A DNA stretch of 33,876 nucleotides from an uncultured Lachnospiraceae bacterium (GTDB taxonomy: Bacteria; Bacillota; Clostridia; Lachnospirales; Lachnospiraceae), in contig CANRJF010000030.1 in the NCBI GenBank assembly GCA_947630855.1, positions 1 to 33,876 on the forward strand, given 5' to 3'. Made by a program: the position numbers and the translations under genes. The notes below the pieces were generated by a model that saw only the letters and a list, made by a program, of their open reading frames with translations, was not told the DNA's origin and searched no databases. Shown one piece after another: positions 21,528 through 29,016 of the stretch (positions are counted from its first letter, which is position 1; each line of letters begins with the position of its first letter).

Positions 21528-21842
21528 TCAGCTTTTGTCAAAAGCATTTAACCCAAACATCATTTCCGTATCCTCTTCGGGACCCGATATAATATGTTTT
21601 GACACGACTCCTGTTAAACTTTCCGCCGTCTCCTGTGCTGCCTCTACCGCTGCTTTAACGTCCTCCACGCTGCCCCTGAACTTAATGCATACAATCAAAG
21701 GCACCGGTAATGCGTCTGCATTTGCAGGTTTGTTTCTGTCAAAAGGCTCCAGTTTTACGTCTGCTGCCTTACATCCTGCATCCGCCGCGGCAAATGCCGT
21801 AGCCAGGCCGAAAACTTCTATGATTCCTGCTGCCTGTGCCAT
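21528..21842 (-). CDS. BMC-H shell protein with insertion near the pore region
   Basis: Shell protein of 104 residues, longer than the other single-domain shell proteins. It has the BMC pattern MAQAAGIIEVFGLATAFAAADAGCKAADVKLEPFD, then an insertion rich in Asn, Ala and Pro (NKPANADALPVP) before the next strand LIVCIKFRGSVEDVKAAVEAA. The end SKHIISGPEEDTEMMFGLNAF is typical of BMC domains. The insertion would lie close to the pore strand and could change what passes. GGGAGGTGTCAC precedes the start, 11 bp after the alcohol dehydrogenase stop codon. It is the first shell gene of the operon. Confidence 0.9.
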   Translation of the reverse strand: MAQAAGIIEVFGLATAFAAADAGCKAADVKLEPFDRNKPANADALPVPLIVCIKFRGSVEDVKAAVEAAQETAESLTGVVSKHIISGPEEDTEMMFGLNAFDKS

Positions 21843-21853
21843 GTGACACCTCC

Positions 21854-23056
21854 CTATCTGTTGACAATGGCAATTTTAAGTCCTGTCATTGCCAGGTTGG
21901 TCTCCAATGCCTCATTGATATCTTCCAGCGGGAATTTATGGGTTATTAATTCCTTAATGGGAAGGCCCATGGCATTGGCGCTTTTTAAGAAATCAAACGT
22001 GGTGGCATAATCTCTGAGGGTGTATACCCAGGAACCTACCAGCGTAATCTCTTTTGAACACATATCAAAGTGGGGATTTATTACGGCATCTCCTCCGTTT
22101 ATAAAAAATCCCAGTTCACAAAGCCCGCCGCCGTTGCGGATAAACTTATAAATATTGGAGTGGGCGTGGGGATTTCCGGTACACTGGAAAGCAAAATCTG
22201 CAAGATGTCCCCCAAATGCATTTTTTACCCCTTCCGCAAGGGCTTCAATTCCCTTAAATTCCGTGAAGTTTACTGTCTCAGAAGCTCCCAGCCGCTTTGC
22301 AAAGTTAAGCCTCTGCTCGTTGCCGTCCACCGCCACTATATTTACAAGGCCCATGGTCTTTAAGATGGCAATGCAGATTAAACCAATGGGGCCGCAGCCC
22401 TGGACTGCCACACGGCTGTTAAATCTTAAGATACCCGTAGTTTTGGCACGCTCCACCGCATGGACTAAAACGGCACAGGGCTCAATTAAAATACGGGAAT
22501 CCAAATCCAAATCGCTTACGTTAAATACGGTGGAACCTCCCCTGATAATCATATAATCGGAAAACCATCCGTTCAGATGAATATCGTCGTCGGGAAGAAG
22601 GCCGTACACATCCGCTCCCCCCACATTCTGTTTATTCAAATCAAACATGGTAATGTCCGGGTCGTCTTTAAAAATCATGCAGGTTACTACTTTATCCCCC
22701 ACATTTAAATCTTTTCCCGCACTGTCTTTCTTTACGTTTTTCCCCATCTTTATGATTTCTCCGGTTCCCTCGTGTCCCAACACAACAGGAATCAGGCCAA
22801 AGGGGTCATTTTTATACTCATGGGCATCTGTTCCGCAGACGCCGCAGCCCTCTACTTTTACAAGGATATCATCATCTCCAACCTCGGGAATGGGATACTC
22901 TTTGATTTCAAAATGTTTTAATTCCGTGAGCATTGCCACATGGGCGGTTTTTGGAATCTCCCCGCCGGAATAAGACGAAGGAGCAGGGGATGTACCCTTC
23001 ATTCCGTCTAATACCGACCTGACAATGGCTTCTATGTCTTTTTCGTTTACTGCCAT
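21854..23056 (-). CDS. Zinc-type (MDR) alcohol dehydrogenase with N-terminal encapsulation helix
   Basis: Medium-chain dehydrogenase of 400 residues. It probably reduces propanal to propanol, or lactaldehyde to 1,2-propanediol, with NADH. The first ~20 residues (MAVNEKDIEAIVRSVLDGMKG) form an amphipathic helix, followed by a Thr/Ser/Pro linker, closely resembling the N-terminus of the aldehyde dehydrogenase next to it, so it is likely targeted to the shell interior. The catalytic zinc ligands are visible in EGCGVCGTDAHEY, LGHEGTGEI and LIEPCAVL. The cofactor loop is VQGCGPIGLICIAI. The usual four-cysteine structural zinc lobe is absent; the region reads VVTCMIFKDDPDITMF. Propanediol compartments more often use the iron-type PduQ, so this is a non-orthologous replacement. 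It is 30 bp downstream of the aldehyde dehydrogenase gene. Confidence 0.9.
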   Translation of the reverse strand: MAVNEKDIEAIVRSVLDGMKGTSPAPSSYSGGEIPKTAHVAMLTELKHFEIKEYPIPEVGDDDILVKVEGCGVCGTDAHEYKNDPFGLIPVVLGHEGTGEIIKMGKNVKKDSAGKDLNVGDKVVTCMIFKDDPDITMFDLNKQNVGGADVYGLLPDDDIHLNGWFSDYMIIRGGSTVFNVSDLDLDSRILIEPCAVLVHAVERAKTTGILRFNSRVAVQGCGPIGLICIAILKTMGLVNIVAVDGNEQRLNFAKRLGASETVNFTEFKGIEALAEGVKNAFGGHLADFAFQCTGNPHAHSNIYKFIRNGGGLCELGFFINGGDAVINPHFDMCSKEITLVGSWVYTLRDYATTFDFLKSANAMGLPIKELITHKFPLEDINEALETNLAMTGLKIAIVNR

Positions 23057-23086
23057 TTTCTTATCTCCTTTTTTTGATATCGTCTG

Positions 23087-24481
23087 TTACCGGATGCACA
23101 GGCTGTCTGACATTACGCAGCGTCTGCTTTTTGTAAAGGTTTTTGCGGAAGTTAATCCCTCTCCTGTACGGCTGGCAATGGTAAATGTACAGTAGCCTTC
23201 CCCTCCAAATCCTAATGCCGCATAACTTGGGGCATTTTTTACAAATATTGCCGTGTCTACCGCCTGGCCGAACCTTGTAAGGTTATCTATGTTTTTGGAA
23301 TGCATATGCGCCGAATGGCGGCAGCCATGCTCAAGCCATACTGCTTTTTCAATGGCATCGTCAATGTCCTTTGCCCGCACAATCCCTAAAATGGGCATCA
23401 TCAGCTCTTCCGAAATCAAAGGATGTTCTTTCTCACCCTCAAAAATAATACAGCGGATATTTGCCGGAGCATGTACTCCAATCATGGAAAGAAGGGTTTT
23501 TGCATCCCTGCCCACACACTTTCTGTTTAAGGATTTTCCTTTTGTAAACACCACGCCTATTAATTTTTCCTGCTCCTCTTTGGAAATCATGTAACAGTCA
23601 TCTTCCTTGAGCATCCAGTGGATTAATTCGTCTGCAATGGAGTCTACTGCCACCACTTCTTTTTCCGCAATGCAGGGAAGATTGTTGTCAAATGTGCATC
23701 CGTTTACAATATCCCTTGCCGCCTTTCTGATGTCTGCCGTTTCATCCACCAACGCCGGGGGATTGCCGGCTCCCGCCCCGATGCCTCTCTTGCCGGAGGA
23801 TAACACTGCCGTCACCACGCCGGGGCCTCCTGTTGCCGCAATCAAATGGATATCCGGATGCTTCATCATAATATTGGTGGACTCCACTGTGGGATTTTGT
23901 AAAGCTACCGCCACGTTGCAGGGGCCGCCCGCTTCTATGGAAGCCCTGTTGATTAAATCCACGGCAAACAGGGATGTTTTTATTGCCTGGGGATGGGGGC
24001 AGAATACAATGGTATTGCCTCCTGCAATCATTCCGATGGCGTTACAGAGAATTGTCTCGCTGGGGTTCGTGCAGGGACAGATGGCGCCAATCACTCCAAA
24101 GGGCCCCATTTCAATTAATGTCAGCCCCCTGTCTCCCGACCATGCCGTGGTGGTGATGTCTTCCGTGCCCGGGGTTTTCTCCGCAAGAAGCTGGTGTTTT
24201 AAAATCTTATCCCCCACATTGCCCATTCCCGTCTCTTCCACTGCCATTTTTGCCAGAGTTTCCTCATTTTCCCTGGTAAGTTTACGAATGCAGGAAATGA
24301 TTTTTTCCCTGATATCCATAGGCATACGCTGCATGATTTTCTGGGCATCCTTTGCTGCTGCAATGGCGGTATTCATATCGTTAAAAATTCCAAGCTGTGT
24401 TTTGGGCATGTCCATGGTACCCTGCATCTGTTTTACAACCTGGGAAACAATGAGTTTTAACTCCTCTTCATTTACTGCCAT
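23087..24481 (-). CDS. pduP: CoA-acylating propionaldehyde dehydrogenase, PduP-like
   Basis: Oxidises propanal with NAD+ and CoA to propionyl-CoA inside the shell. It has 464 residues, as expected for PduP/EutE. The N-terminus MAVNEEELKLIVSQVVKQMQG is a typical encapsulation helix, followed by a short Met/Pro linker. The cofactor region shows PFGVIGAICPCTNPSETI and the catalytic cysteine lies in GCTFDNNLPCIAEKEVV. IGAGAGNPPALVDETADI is also characteristic. It lies 14 bp after the aldolase gene and has AAAGGAGAGGTT before its start. Confidence 0.96.
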   Translation of the reverse strand: MAVNEEELKLIVSQVVKQMQGTMDMPKTQLGIFNDMNTAIAAAKDAQKIMQRMPMDIREKIISCIRKLTRENEETLAKMAVEETGMGNVGDKILKHQLLAEKTPGTEDITTTAWSGDRGLTLIEMGPFGVIGAICPCTNPSETILCNAIGMIAGGNTIVFCPHPQAIKTSLFAVDLINRASIEAGGPCNVAVALQNPTVESTNIMMKHPDIHLIAATGGPGVVTAVLSSGKRGIGAGAGNPPALVDETADIRKAARDIVNGCTFDNNLPCIAEKEVVAVDSIADELIHWMLKEDDCYMISKEEQEKLIGVVFTKGKSLNRKCVGRDAKTLLSMIGVHAPANIRCIIFEGEKEHPLISEELMMPILGIVRAKDIDDAIEKAVWLEHGCRHSAHMHSKNIDNLTRFGQAVDTAIFVKNAPSYAALGFGGEGYCTFTIASRTGEGLTSAKTFTKSRRCVMSDSLCIR

Positions 24482-24495
24482 AACCTCTCCTTTGT

Positions 24496-25305
24496 CTACT
24501 TATTGCCTAACTGTTTCATAACCTGTCTGGTAATTTCCGCTACAAGTTCGCTGGTATCCTCTTTGTGCCCTCCCGTTCCGTTACAGCCTTTTTTGCAGCT
24601 ATGACAGCTTGGAAGCCCTGCTCTCTCATTTGGACACAGGTTTGCCGGATGCCTTCCTGTCATGCCGAACTGCCTTCTGATTTCGTACAAATCCTCCACC
24701 TGCTGGGGTGTAAATTCCTTTGGCCCTCCTAACACCCTTGACTGGTATAATAACTGGGCATAAAATTCCACGGACTCCATTTTTAAGTATGCGGAAAGCA
24801 GGGAATCAGAATATGTAAGCGCCCCATGGTTCTCTAACAATACGGCATCAAAATACTGCACATACTCGGAAACTGCATCGGGAATCTCCATTGTGGAAGG
24901 CCTTCCGTATTTTGCAATGGGAACGCAGCCTAAAGCGATAACCGCCTCCGGCATGATAGGCTGTGTCAGCGGAATACCGGCAATGGCAAAAGATGTTGCA
25001 TACATGGGATGGGCATGTACCACGGATTTTACATCTTCCCTCTCTTTGTATACCCTCATGTGCATCTTAATCTCGGAGGAAGGCTTAAAACCTTTATTTG
25101 CCTGAATCACATTGCCGTCCCTGTCCACTTTGCAGATAAATTCCGGTGTCATAAATCCTTTTGATACGCCGGTGGGTGTACATAAAAATTCGTTGTCATT
25201 TAACTTAACGGAAATATTGCCGTCATTGGCAGCAACCATGTTCCTGTTATAAATCCTTTTTCCGATGTCACAAATCTCTTTTTTGATTTCGTATTCTGAT
25301 ACCAT
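24496..25305 (-). CDS. Class II aldolase (L-fuculose/rhamnulose 1-phosphate aldolase type) with C-terminal encapsulation helix
   Basis: Zinc-dependent aldolase, expected to split a deoxyhexulose 1-phosphate into DHAP and lactaldehyde. The aldolase domain covers about 1-210 of 269 residues: NDGNISVKL, PTGVSKG, SSEIKMH and the zinc-binding VVHAHPMYATSFA with a later LLENHGALTY, which supplies the third histidine. The C-terminus is extended. First comes a cysteine cluster, CPNERAGLPSCHSCKKGC, then a Gly/Lys linker, then EDTSELVAEITRQVMKQLGNK, an amphipathic helix like the encapsulation peptides of its neighbours but at the other end of the protein. This aldolase is the feature of the fucose/rhamnose type of glycyl radical compartment. 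Fuculose versus rhamnulose phosphate is not decided by sequence. AGGAGGTTAAATC precedes the start. Confidence 0.92.
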   Translation of the reverse strand: MVSEYEIKKEICDIGKRIYNRNMVAANDGNISVKLNDNEFLCTPTGVSKGFMTPEFICKVDRDGNVIQANKGFKPSSEIKMHMRVYKEREDVKSVVHAHPMYATSFAIAGIPLTQPIMPEAVIALGCVPIAKYGRPSTMEIPDAVSEYVQYFDAVLLENHGALTYSDSLLSAYLKMESVEFYAQLLYQSRVLGGPKEFTPQQVEDLYEIRRQFGMTGRHPANLCPNERAGLPSCHSCKKGCNGTGGHKEDTSELVAEITRQVMKQLGNK

Positions 25306-25331
25306 GATTTAACCTCCTGTTTTCGTTGTTT

Positions 25332-25423
25332 TTGTTGGTATTTTGTTTATTCTATTTCCATTTTATTACAGCATTTGGGAATAGTCAATACTTTTCCTGT
25401 GGCATATTGTTGGTTCTTGTTGG
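25332..25423 (-). promoter_or_regulatory. Promoter of the aldolase-shell operon with CCAACAA repeats
   Basis: Minus strand TTGACT (25383-25388), 17 bp, then TAAAAT (25360-25365). Three CCAACAA words flank it: 25417-25423 and 25407-25413, exactly 10 bp apart and upstream of the -35, and 25332-25338 in the leader. The 10-bp phasing suggests a protein bound to one face of the helix. This promoter would allow aldolase, dehydrogenases and shell genes to be transcribed apart from the glycyl radical enzyme. Confidence 0.6.
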
Positions 25424-25424
25424 A

Positions 25425-26216
25425 TTATCCCCCTATTTGTCCTTTTAACCCGGTTTTTTCCACTTGTGCTAACAGTTCTTCCATTTTCTCACGGTTTGGG
25501 GGCAGCACATCACCCATGGGATAGGGACGGTTCAATCCCTTATATTTATCCTGTCCCAGCCTGTGATAAGGAAGAAGATGCATCTCTTTTACCCCCTTTA
25601 ATCCGGCTGCATAACAGGCAATTTCCCCTATCTCCCGGGGAGTATCATTAAAACCCGGAACTACCGGCACGCGGATAATCAGTTCCGTATGGCTCTGTGC
25701 GATTTTTTTTGCATTTTCAAGCATCAGTTCATTGCTTTTCCCCGTAAATGCCTTATGTTTTTCTGCATTCATATGCTTTATATCCATAAGGTACAAATCC
25801 AGATTGGACAAAAATCTTTCTATGGTGGAAAATTCGGCACATGCCATGGATTCCATCGCCGTGTTGATTCCCTGTTCATGGGCCCCAAACAGCAGCGCCG
25901 CCCCAAAATCCGGCTGGCATAATGCCTCCCCGCCGGAAAGGGTAATCCCTCCGCCGCTTCTTCTGTAATAACTGTTATCCTTTTCCACCTCTTTTAAAAC
26001 TTCTTCCACGGTTACGTCCCTGCCGATGATTTTCTTTTTCCCTGCCGTCTCCATCTCTTCTACTGCGTAATTCTGGGATTCGGGATTGCAGCACCATCTG
26101 CACCGGAGCACACAGCCTTTTAAAAACACAATGGTTCTTATGCCCGGGCCGTCATGGACGGAAAACCTTTGGATATCAAAAATTCTTCCCCGAACTTTCC
26201 GGTAATCCTCTTTCAT
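25425..26216 (-). CDS. Radical SAM glycyl radical enzyme activase
   Basis: Installs the glycyl radical on the partner dehydratase using S-adenosylmethionine and a [4Fe-4S] cluster. The cluster motif C35-x3-C39-x2-C42 reads GCVLRCRWCCNPESQ; RFSVHDGPGIRTIVFLKGC before it is family-typical, and GGGITLSGGEAL is the SAM-binding loop. With 263 residues it lacks the two-cluster ferredoxin-like insertion that many glycyl radical activases, for example clostridial glycerol dehydratase activase, carry after the CxxxCxxC motif; in this it resembles pyruvate formate-lyase activase. The start at 26216 is chosen because GGAGGAGGCTT precedes it; it begins 10 bp after the dehydratase stop codon. Confidence 0.93.
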   Translation of the reverse strand: MKEDYRKVRGRIFDIQRFSVHDGPGIRTIVFLKGCVLRCRWCCNPESQNYAVEEMETAGKKKIIGRDVTVEEVLKEVEKDNSYYRRSGGGITLSGGEALCQPDFGAALLFGAHEQGINTAMESMACAEFSTIERFLSNLDLYLMDIKHMNAEKHKAFTGKSNELMLENAKKIAQSHTELIIRVPVVPGFNDTPREIGEIACYAAGLKGVKEMHLLPYHRLGQDKYKGLNRPYPMGDVLPPNREKMEELLAQVEKTGLKGQIGG

Positions 26217-26226
26217 AAGCCTCCTC

Positions 26227-28755
26227 CTAAATCCCCTGTTCCGTACGGCTGATAATGTCATCCTGCAGAGATTTAGACAAGGTGGTAAACAGTGCGCTGT
26301 ATCCTGCCACCCGCACCACAAGGTTTTTGTAATTTTCCGGATGAGCCTGGGCGTCTAATAATGTTTCCCTGCTTACTACGTTAAACTGCATGTGCATCCC
26401 CTTTTGGTCAAAATATCCACGTATCAGGGACACAAAGTTTTCAAGGCCCCGTCTTCCCTCCAAGGCTGAGGGGTGAAACTTCATATTATAGAGGGTTCCG
26501 TTGCTGGCAATGCTATGGTCTAATCTGGCAACGGAATTGGCTGCGGCGGTAGGCCCATGCACGTCCGTTCCCGCGGAGGGAGACACCCCGTCTGCCACCG
26601 GCATAAAAGCAAAACGTCCGTCCGGGGTTGCCCCTGTCTGTGCCCCTAAAGGCACATTTGCCGATACGGGATAAAGACCTGCCTGAAACTGGCCTCCCCT
26701 GGGATTTTTATATTTTTCCAGGGGCCTTGTGTATGTATATGCCACATCTCTGGCAAACAAGTCCACCTCCTGTATGTCATTGCCAAACTTTGGCACTTTA
26801 AGAATCATTTCCTGAATTTCCTTATACCGGCTGCCGCCCTGGGAGGAAGCATTTACCGCTTCGGTAACTGCCAATACTACTTTTTGTATATCTTCCTCTC
26901 CCAATTCCCTTCCTGCTTTAATAAGGCTGTTTACAATGCCTAAGACAATGTCTTTTATGTTCTCTTTGTCCCAGCCTTTTCCAAAATTATGCTCTAAGGC
27001 ATCTTTTAATTCCTGCATGGTAAATTTCTTTTCTTCAAAAACAAGTGTCTTTATGGCATATAAGGCATTTGCCATATTGGCAATCCCAAAGCCCTGAGGC
27101 CCGGTAAAATTATATACCGCCCCGCCCTGCTCTAAGGGTTTTCCTTTTTTTATGCAGTCATCAATAAGGGCGGATTCTAAGGGCAGAGGACACCTTCTTG
27201 CATGTGCCTCATCAATGGCGTTATCCGCATTCACTAAAAGGCTTATCATGTAATCCATCTGTTTTTTGTATGCGTCATAAAACTCATCAAATGTTTTCAT
27301 GGCGGTAACATCCCCTGTCTGGATGCTGATTTTTTCCCCTTTGTCATAGCCGTTGGAAAATACCAGTTCCATGGGACGGCACATATTAAAAAACGCCGCG
27401 TCGTGCCAGCCGTCTGTCTTTCCCGGAACCTGGGGCTCCACACAGCCGATAATACAGTATTCCCTTGCCTCTTCCAAAGGTATTCCCCGATTCATCATGG
27501 AGGGTATAATCACTTCATCATTGTAATATGCCGGAAGACCGATGCCTGTCCTGGTAAGTTCCGCCGCCTTTAATAAAAGCTCCTGGGGAGAGCCGTTCCA
27601 CACCCTTATGGAAAGGGAGGGCATGGGCAGAAATACATGGTGGGATGCTTCTATACACAGAAATGACAAATCGTTGGTCACATCCATTCCGTCTTTGTTC
27701 TGTCCCCCCACAATCAGATTCTGGAAAAGGCTGTAACCTGCAAATCCTTCTGCGCTCACCTTATCACGGCACTTATTTAAATCATTTAATTTTACCCATA
27801 TACAATCTATGTACTCCTGTGCCTGCTCTACGGTGAGGGTGCCCTTATCTATATCTTTTTTATAAAATGGATACATGTACTGATCAAACCGCCCCGGGGA
27901 AATGGAATGTCCGCTGGACTCTATCTGCAGCAGCATCTGCACAAACCAGAAACTCTGACATGCCTGATAAAAATTCTCTGCCGGATACTCCGGTACTCTG
28001 GCACAGTTTTCTGCAATTTTGAAAAGCTCTGCCTTTCTTTTTTCATCTGTCTCTTTTTCCGCTTCCTCTAAGGCAAGGCGGGCATACCGCCCCGCATACT
28101 CCACTGCCGCGTCACAGCTTAAAATAACGGCGTTTAAAAAATGGGATTTTGTGTTATAATCCCAGTCTCCCACATTACTGGAATCCAGGGCTTTTTGGGC
28201 TCTTTTTTTGATTCCCGAAAAACCGTAGTTCAGCACGTCCCAGTATTTTACACAGTAATGCCCCACCCCGTTGTAAAAGTAATTCCCGGGAGTAAAAATA
28301 TTGTGTTCGATAGCCATCCTTGCCTCCGGCGCCATATAATGGCTGGCAAGTTCGCTGGTGGTTTTTCCTTTCCAGTAAGGATATACTTTTCTCAATACAG
28401 CTTTTGTCTCTTCGGATATGTAAAAAGGGTCTGCCGGACGCTTTTCTACCGTATCAAATTCTGCTTCCAGCCACTCATAGGAAAACTCCGGAAATACCTG
28501 GCATCCCCTGGGGGCTTTTGTTGCGCTGCCAACGATTAATTCCCCGGGACGGATGGTAATGGGAATATTCCGGCAGATATGGGCAAAGGCTTTCGCCCTC
28601 CGCGTTACAATAGGCTCACCTTCCGTCTGCTTATAAGACTGGGTGATGAGCACTGCCCGATCCCCTTCAATCTCCGGCATCTTAGCATAAAGGTGCTCCA
28701 CCAGGCGGGGAATCCTGGGAGATTTGGGAATATGCCCATTTAAAAATGTTTTCAT
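26227..28755 (-). CDS. Glycyl radical enzyme, 1,2-propanediol/glycerol dehydratase type
   Basis: B12-independent dehydratase, expected to convert (S)-1,2-propanediol to propanal in the microcompartment. The protein has 842 residues. The glycyl radical site is G818 in VVRVAGYSALF near the C-terminus, and the thiyl cysteine is C438 in CIIGCVEPQVPG. Residues that mark diol/glycerol dehydratases rather than formate-lyase or choline lyase are all in place: H166 in GVGHYCVKYW, S284 in ESSGHSISPGRF, E440, and D452 in GWHDAAFFN. These correspond to H164, S282, C433, E435 and D447 of Clostridium butyricum glycerol dehydratase. The start at 28755 (MKTFLNGHIPKSP) is fixed by a consensus promoter 65 bases upstream, which excludes an in-frame ATG at 28881. 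GGGTGTGAT serves as a moderate ribosome binding site. Glycerol as substrate cannot be excluded, but the aldolase argues for propanediol. Confidence 0.95.
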   Translation of the reverse strand: MKTFLNGHIPKSPRIPRLVEHLYAKMPEIEGDRAVLITQSYKQTEGEPIVTRRAKAFAHICRNIPITIRPGELIVGSATKAPRGCQVFPEFSYEWLEAEFDTVEKRPADPFYISEETKAVLRKVYPYWKGKTTSELASHYMAPEARMAIEHNIFTPGNYFYNGVGHYCVKYWDVLNYGFSGIKKRAQKALDSSNVGDWDYNTKSHFLNAVILSCDAAVEYAGRYARLALEEAEKETDEKRKAELFKIAENCARVPEYPAENFYQACQSFWFVQMLLQIESSGHSISPGRFDQYMYPFYKKDIDKGTLTVEQAQEYIDCIWVKLNDLNKCRDKVSAEGFAGYSLFQNLIVGGQNKDGMDVTNDLSFLCIEASHHVFLPMPSLSIRVWNGSPQELLLKAAELTRTGIGLPAYYNDEVIIPSMMNRGIPLEEAREYCIIGCVEPQVPGKTDGWHDAAFFNMCRPMELVFSNGYDKGEKISIQTGDVTAMKTFDEFYDAYKKQMDYMISLLVNADNAIDEAHARRCPLPLESALIDDCIKKGKPLEQGGAVYNFTGPQGFGIANMANALYAIKTLVFEEKKFTMQELKDALEHNFGKGWDKENIKDIVLGIVNSLIKAGRELGEEDIQKVVLAVTEAVNASSQGGSRYKEIQEMILKVPKFGNDIQEVDLFARDVAYTYTRPLEKYKNPRGGQFQAGLYPVSANVPLGAQTGATPDGRFAFMPVADGVSPSAGTDVHGPTAAANSVARLDHSIASNGTLYNMKFHPSALEGRRGLENFVSLIRGYFDQKGMHMQFNVVSRETLLDAQAHPENYKNLVVRVAGYSALFTTLSKSLQDDIISRTEQGI

Positions 28756-28780
28756 ATTTATCACACCCTTTCTGTTGCTT

Positions 28781-28848
28781 TTGTTTGTTTTTATTTTGTT
28801 TTCCTTTGTTTCATTATTTATTATATGTTTGTTTTTCTTGTTTGTCAA
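28781..28848 (-). promoter_or_regulatory. Consensus promoter of the glycyl radical enzyme gene with an AAACAAA operator-like array
   Basis: Minus strand TTGACA (28843-28848), exactly 17 bp, then TATAAT (28820-28825), a perfect sigma-70/SigA promoter. AAACAAA/AAACAAG-like words occur in the spacer and four or so times between the -10 box and the start codon. A perfect promoter with repeats across it suggests repression, and the DeoR protein at the end of the operon is the obvious candidate. Confidence 0.75.
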
Positions 28849-28868
28849 GTTAAATGCACAATATAAGG

Positions 28869-28918
28869 CGTTACAATTCATGGGATAACCGCTTACAGTT
28901 AAACCGTGAATTGTAACG
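28869..28918. repeat. Inverted repeat with GTTACAATTCA arms
   Basis: CGTTACAATTCA (28869-28880) is perfectly inverted at 28907-28918. The left 25 bases match 33801-33825 at 22 positions, so it belongs to a dispersed repeat family. It lies in the divergent gap 28756-29016 between the glycyl radical enzyme promoter and the BrnT gene; the rest of that gap holds the two promoters. Confidence 0.7.
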
Positions 28919-28957
28919 TTTTTGCTTTTTACTGGTGCATTCAGAGTAATAGTGTGT

Positions 28958-28963
28958 TAAAAT
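28958..28963 (+). promoter_or_regulatory. Possible extended -10 promoter of brnT-brnA
   Basis: TAAAAT preceded by TGT, about 54 bases before the BrnT start; no clear -35 box. Confidence 0.35.
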
Positions 28964-29016
28964 AGTACAAGAAAATCAGAAAGATATTTTAGAAAGCAGA
29001 GATATAGTCACTTAAT

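Noticed and set aside
21400-21846. Plus-strand open frames across the hairpin array and shell genes
   Set aside because: They are antisense shadows of the BMC-H genes and of repeat units; no ribosome binding sites.
28756-28881. N-terminal extension of the glycyl radical enzyme
   Set aside because: It covers the consensus promoter and operator-like repeats, and its Asn/Lys-rich translation does not resemble the family.
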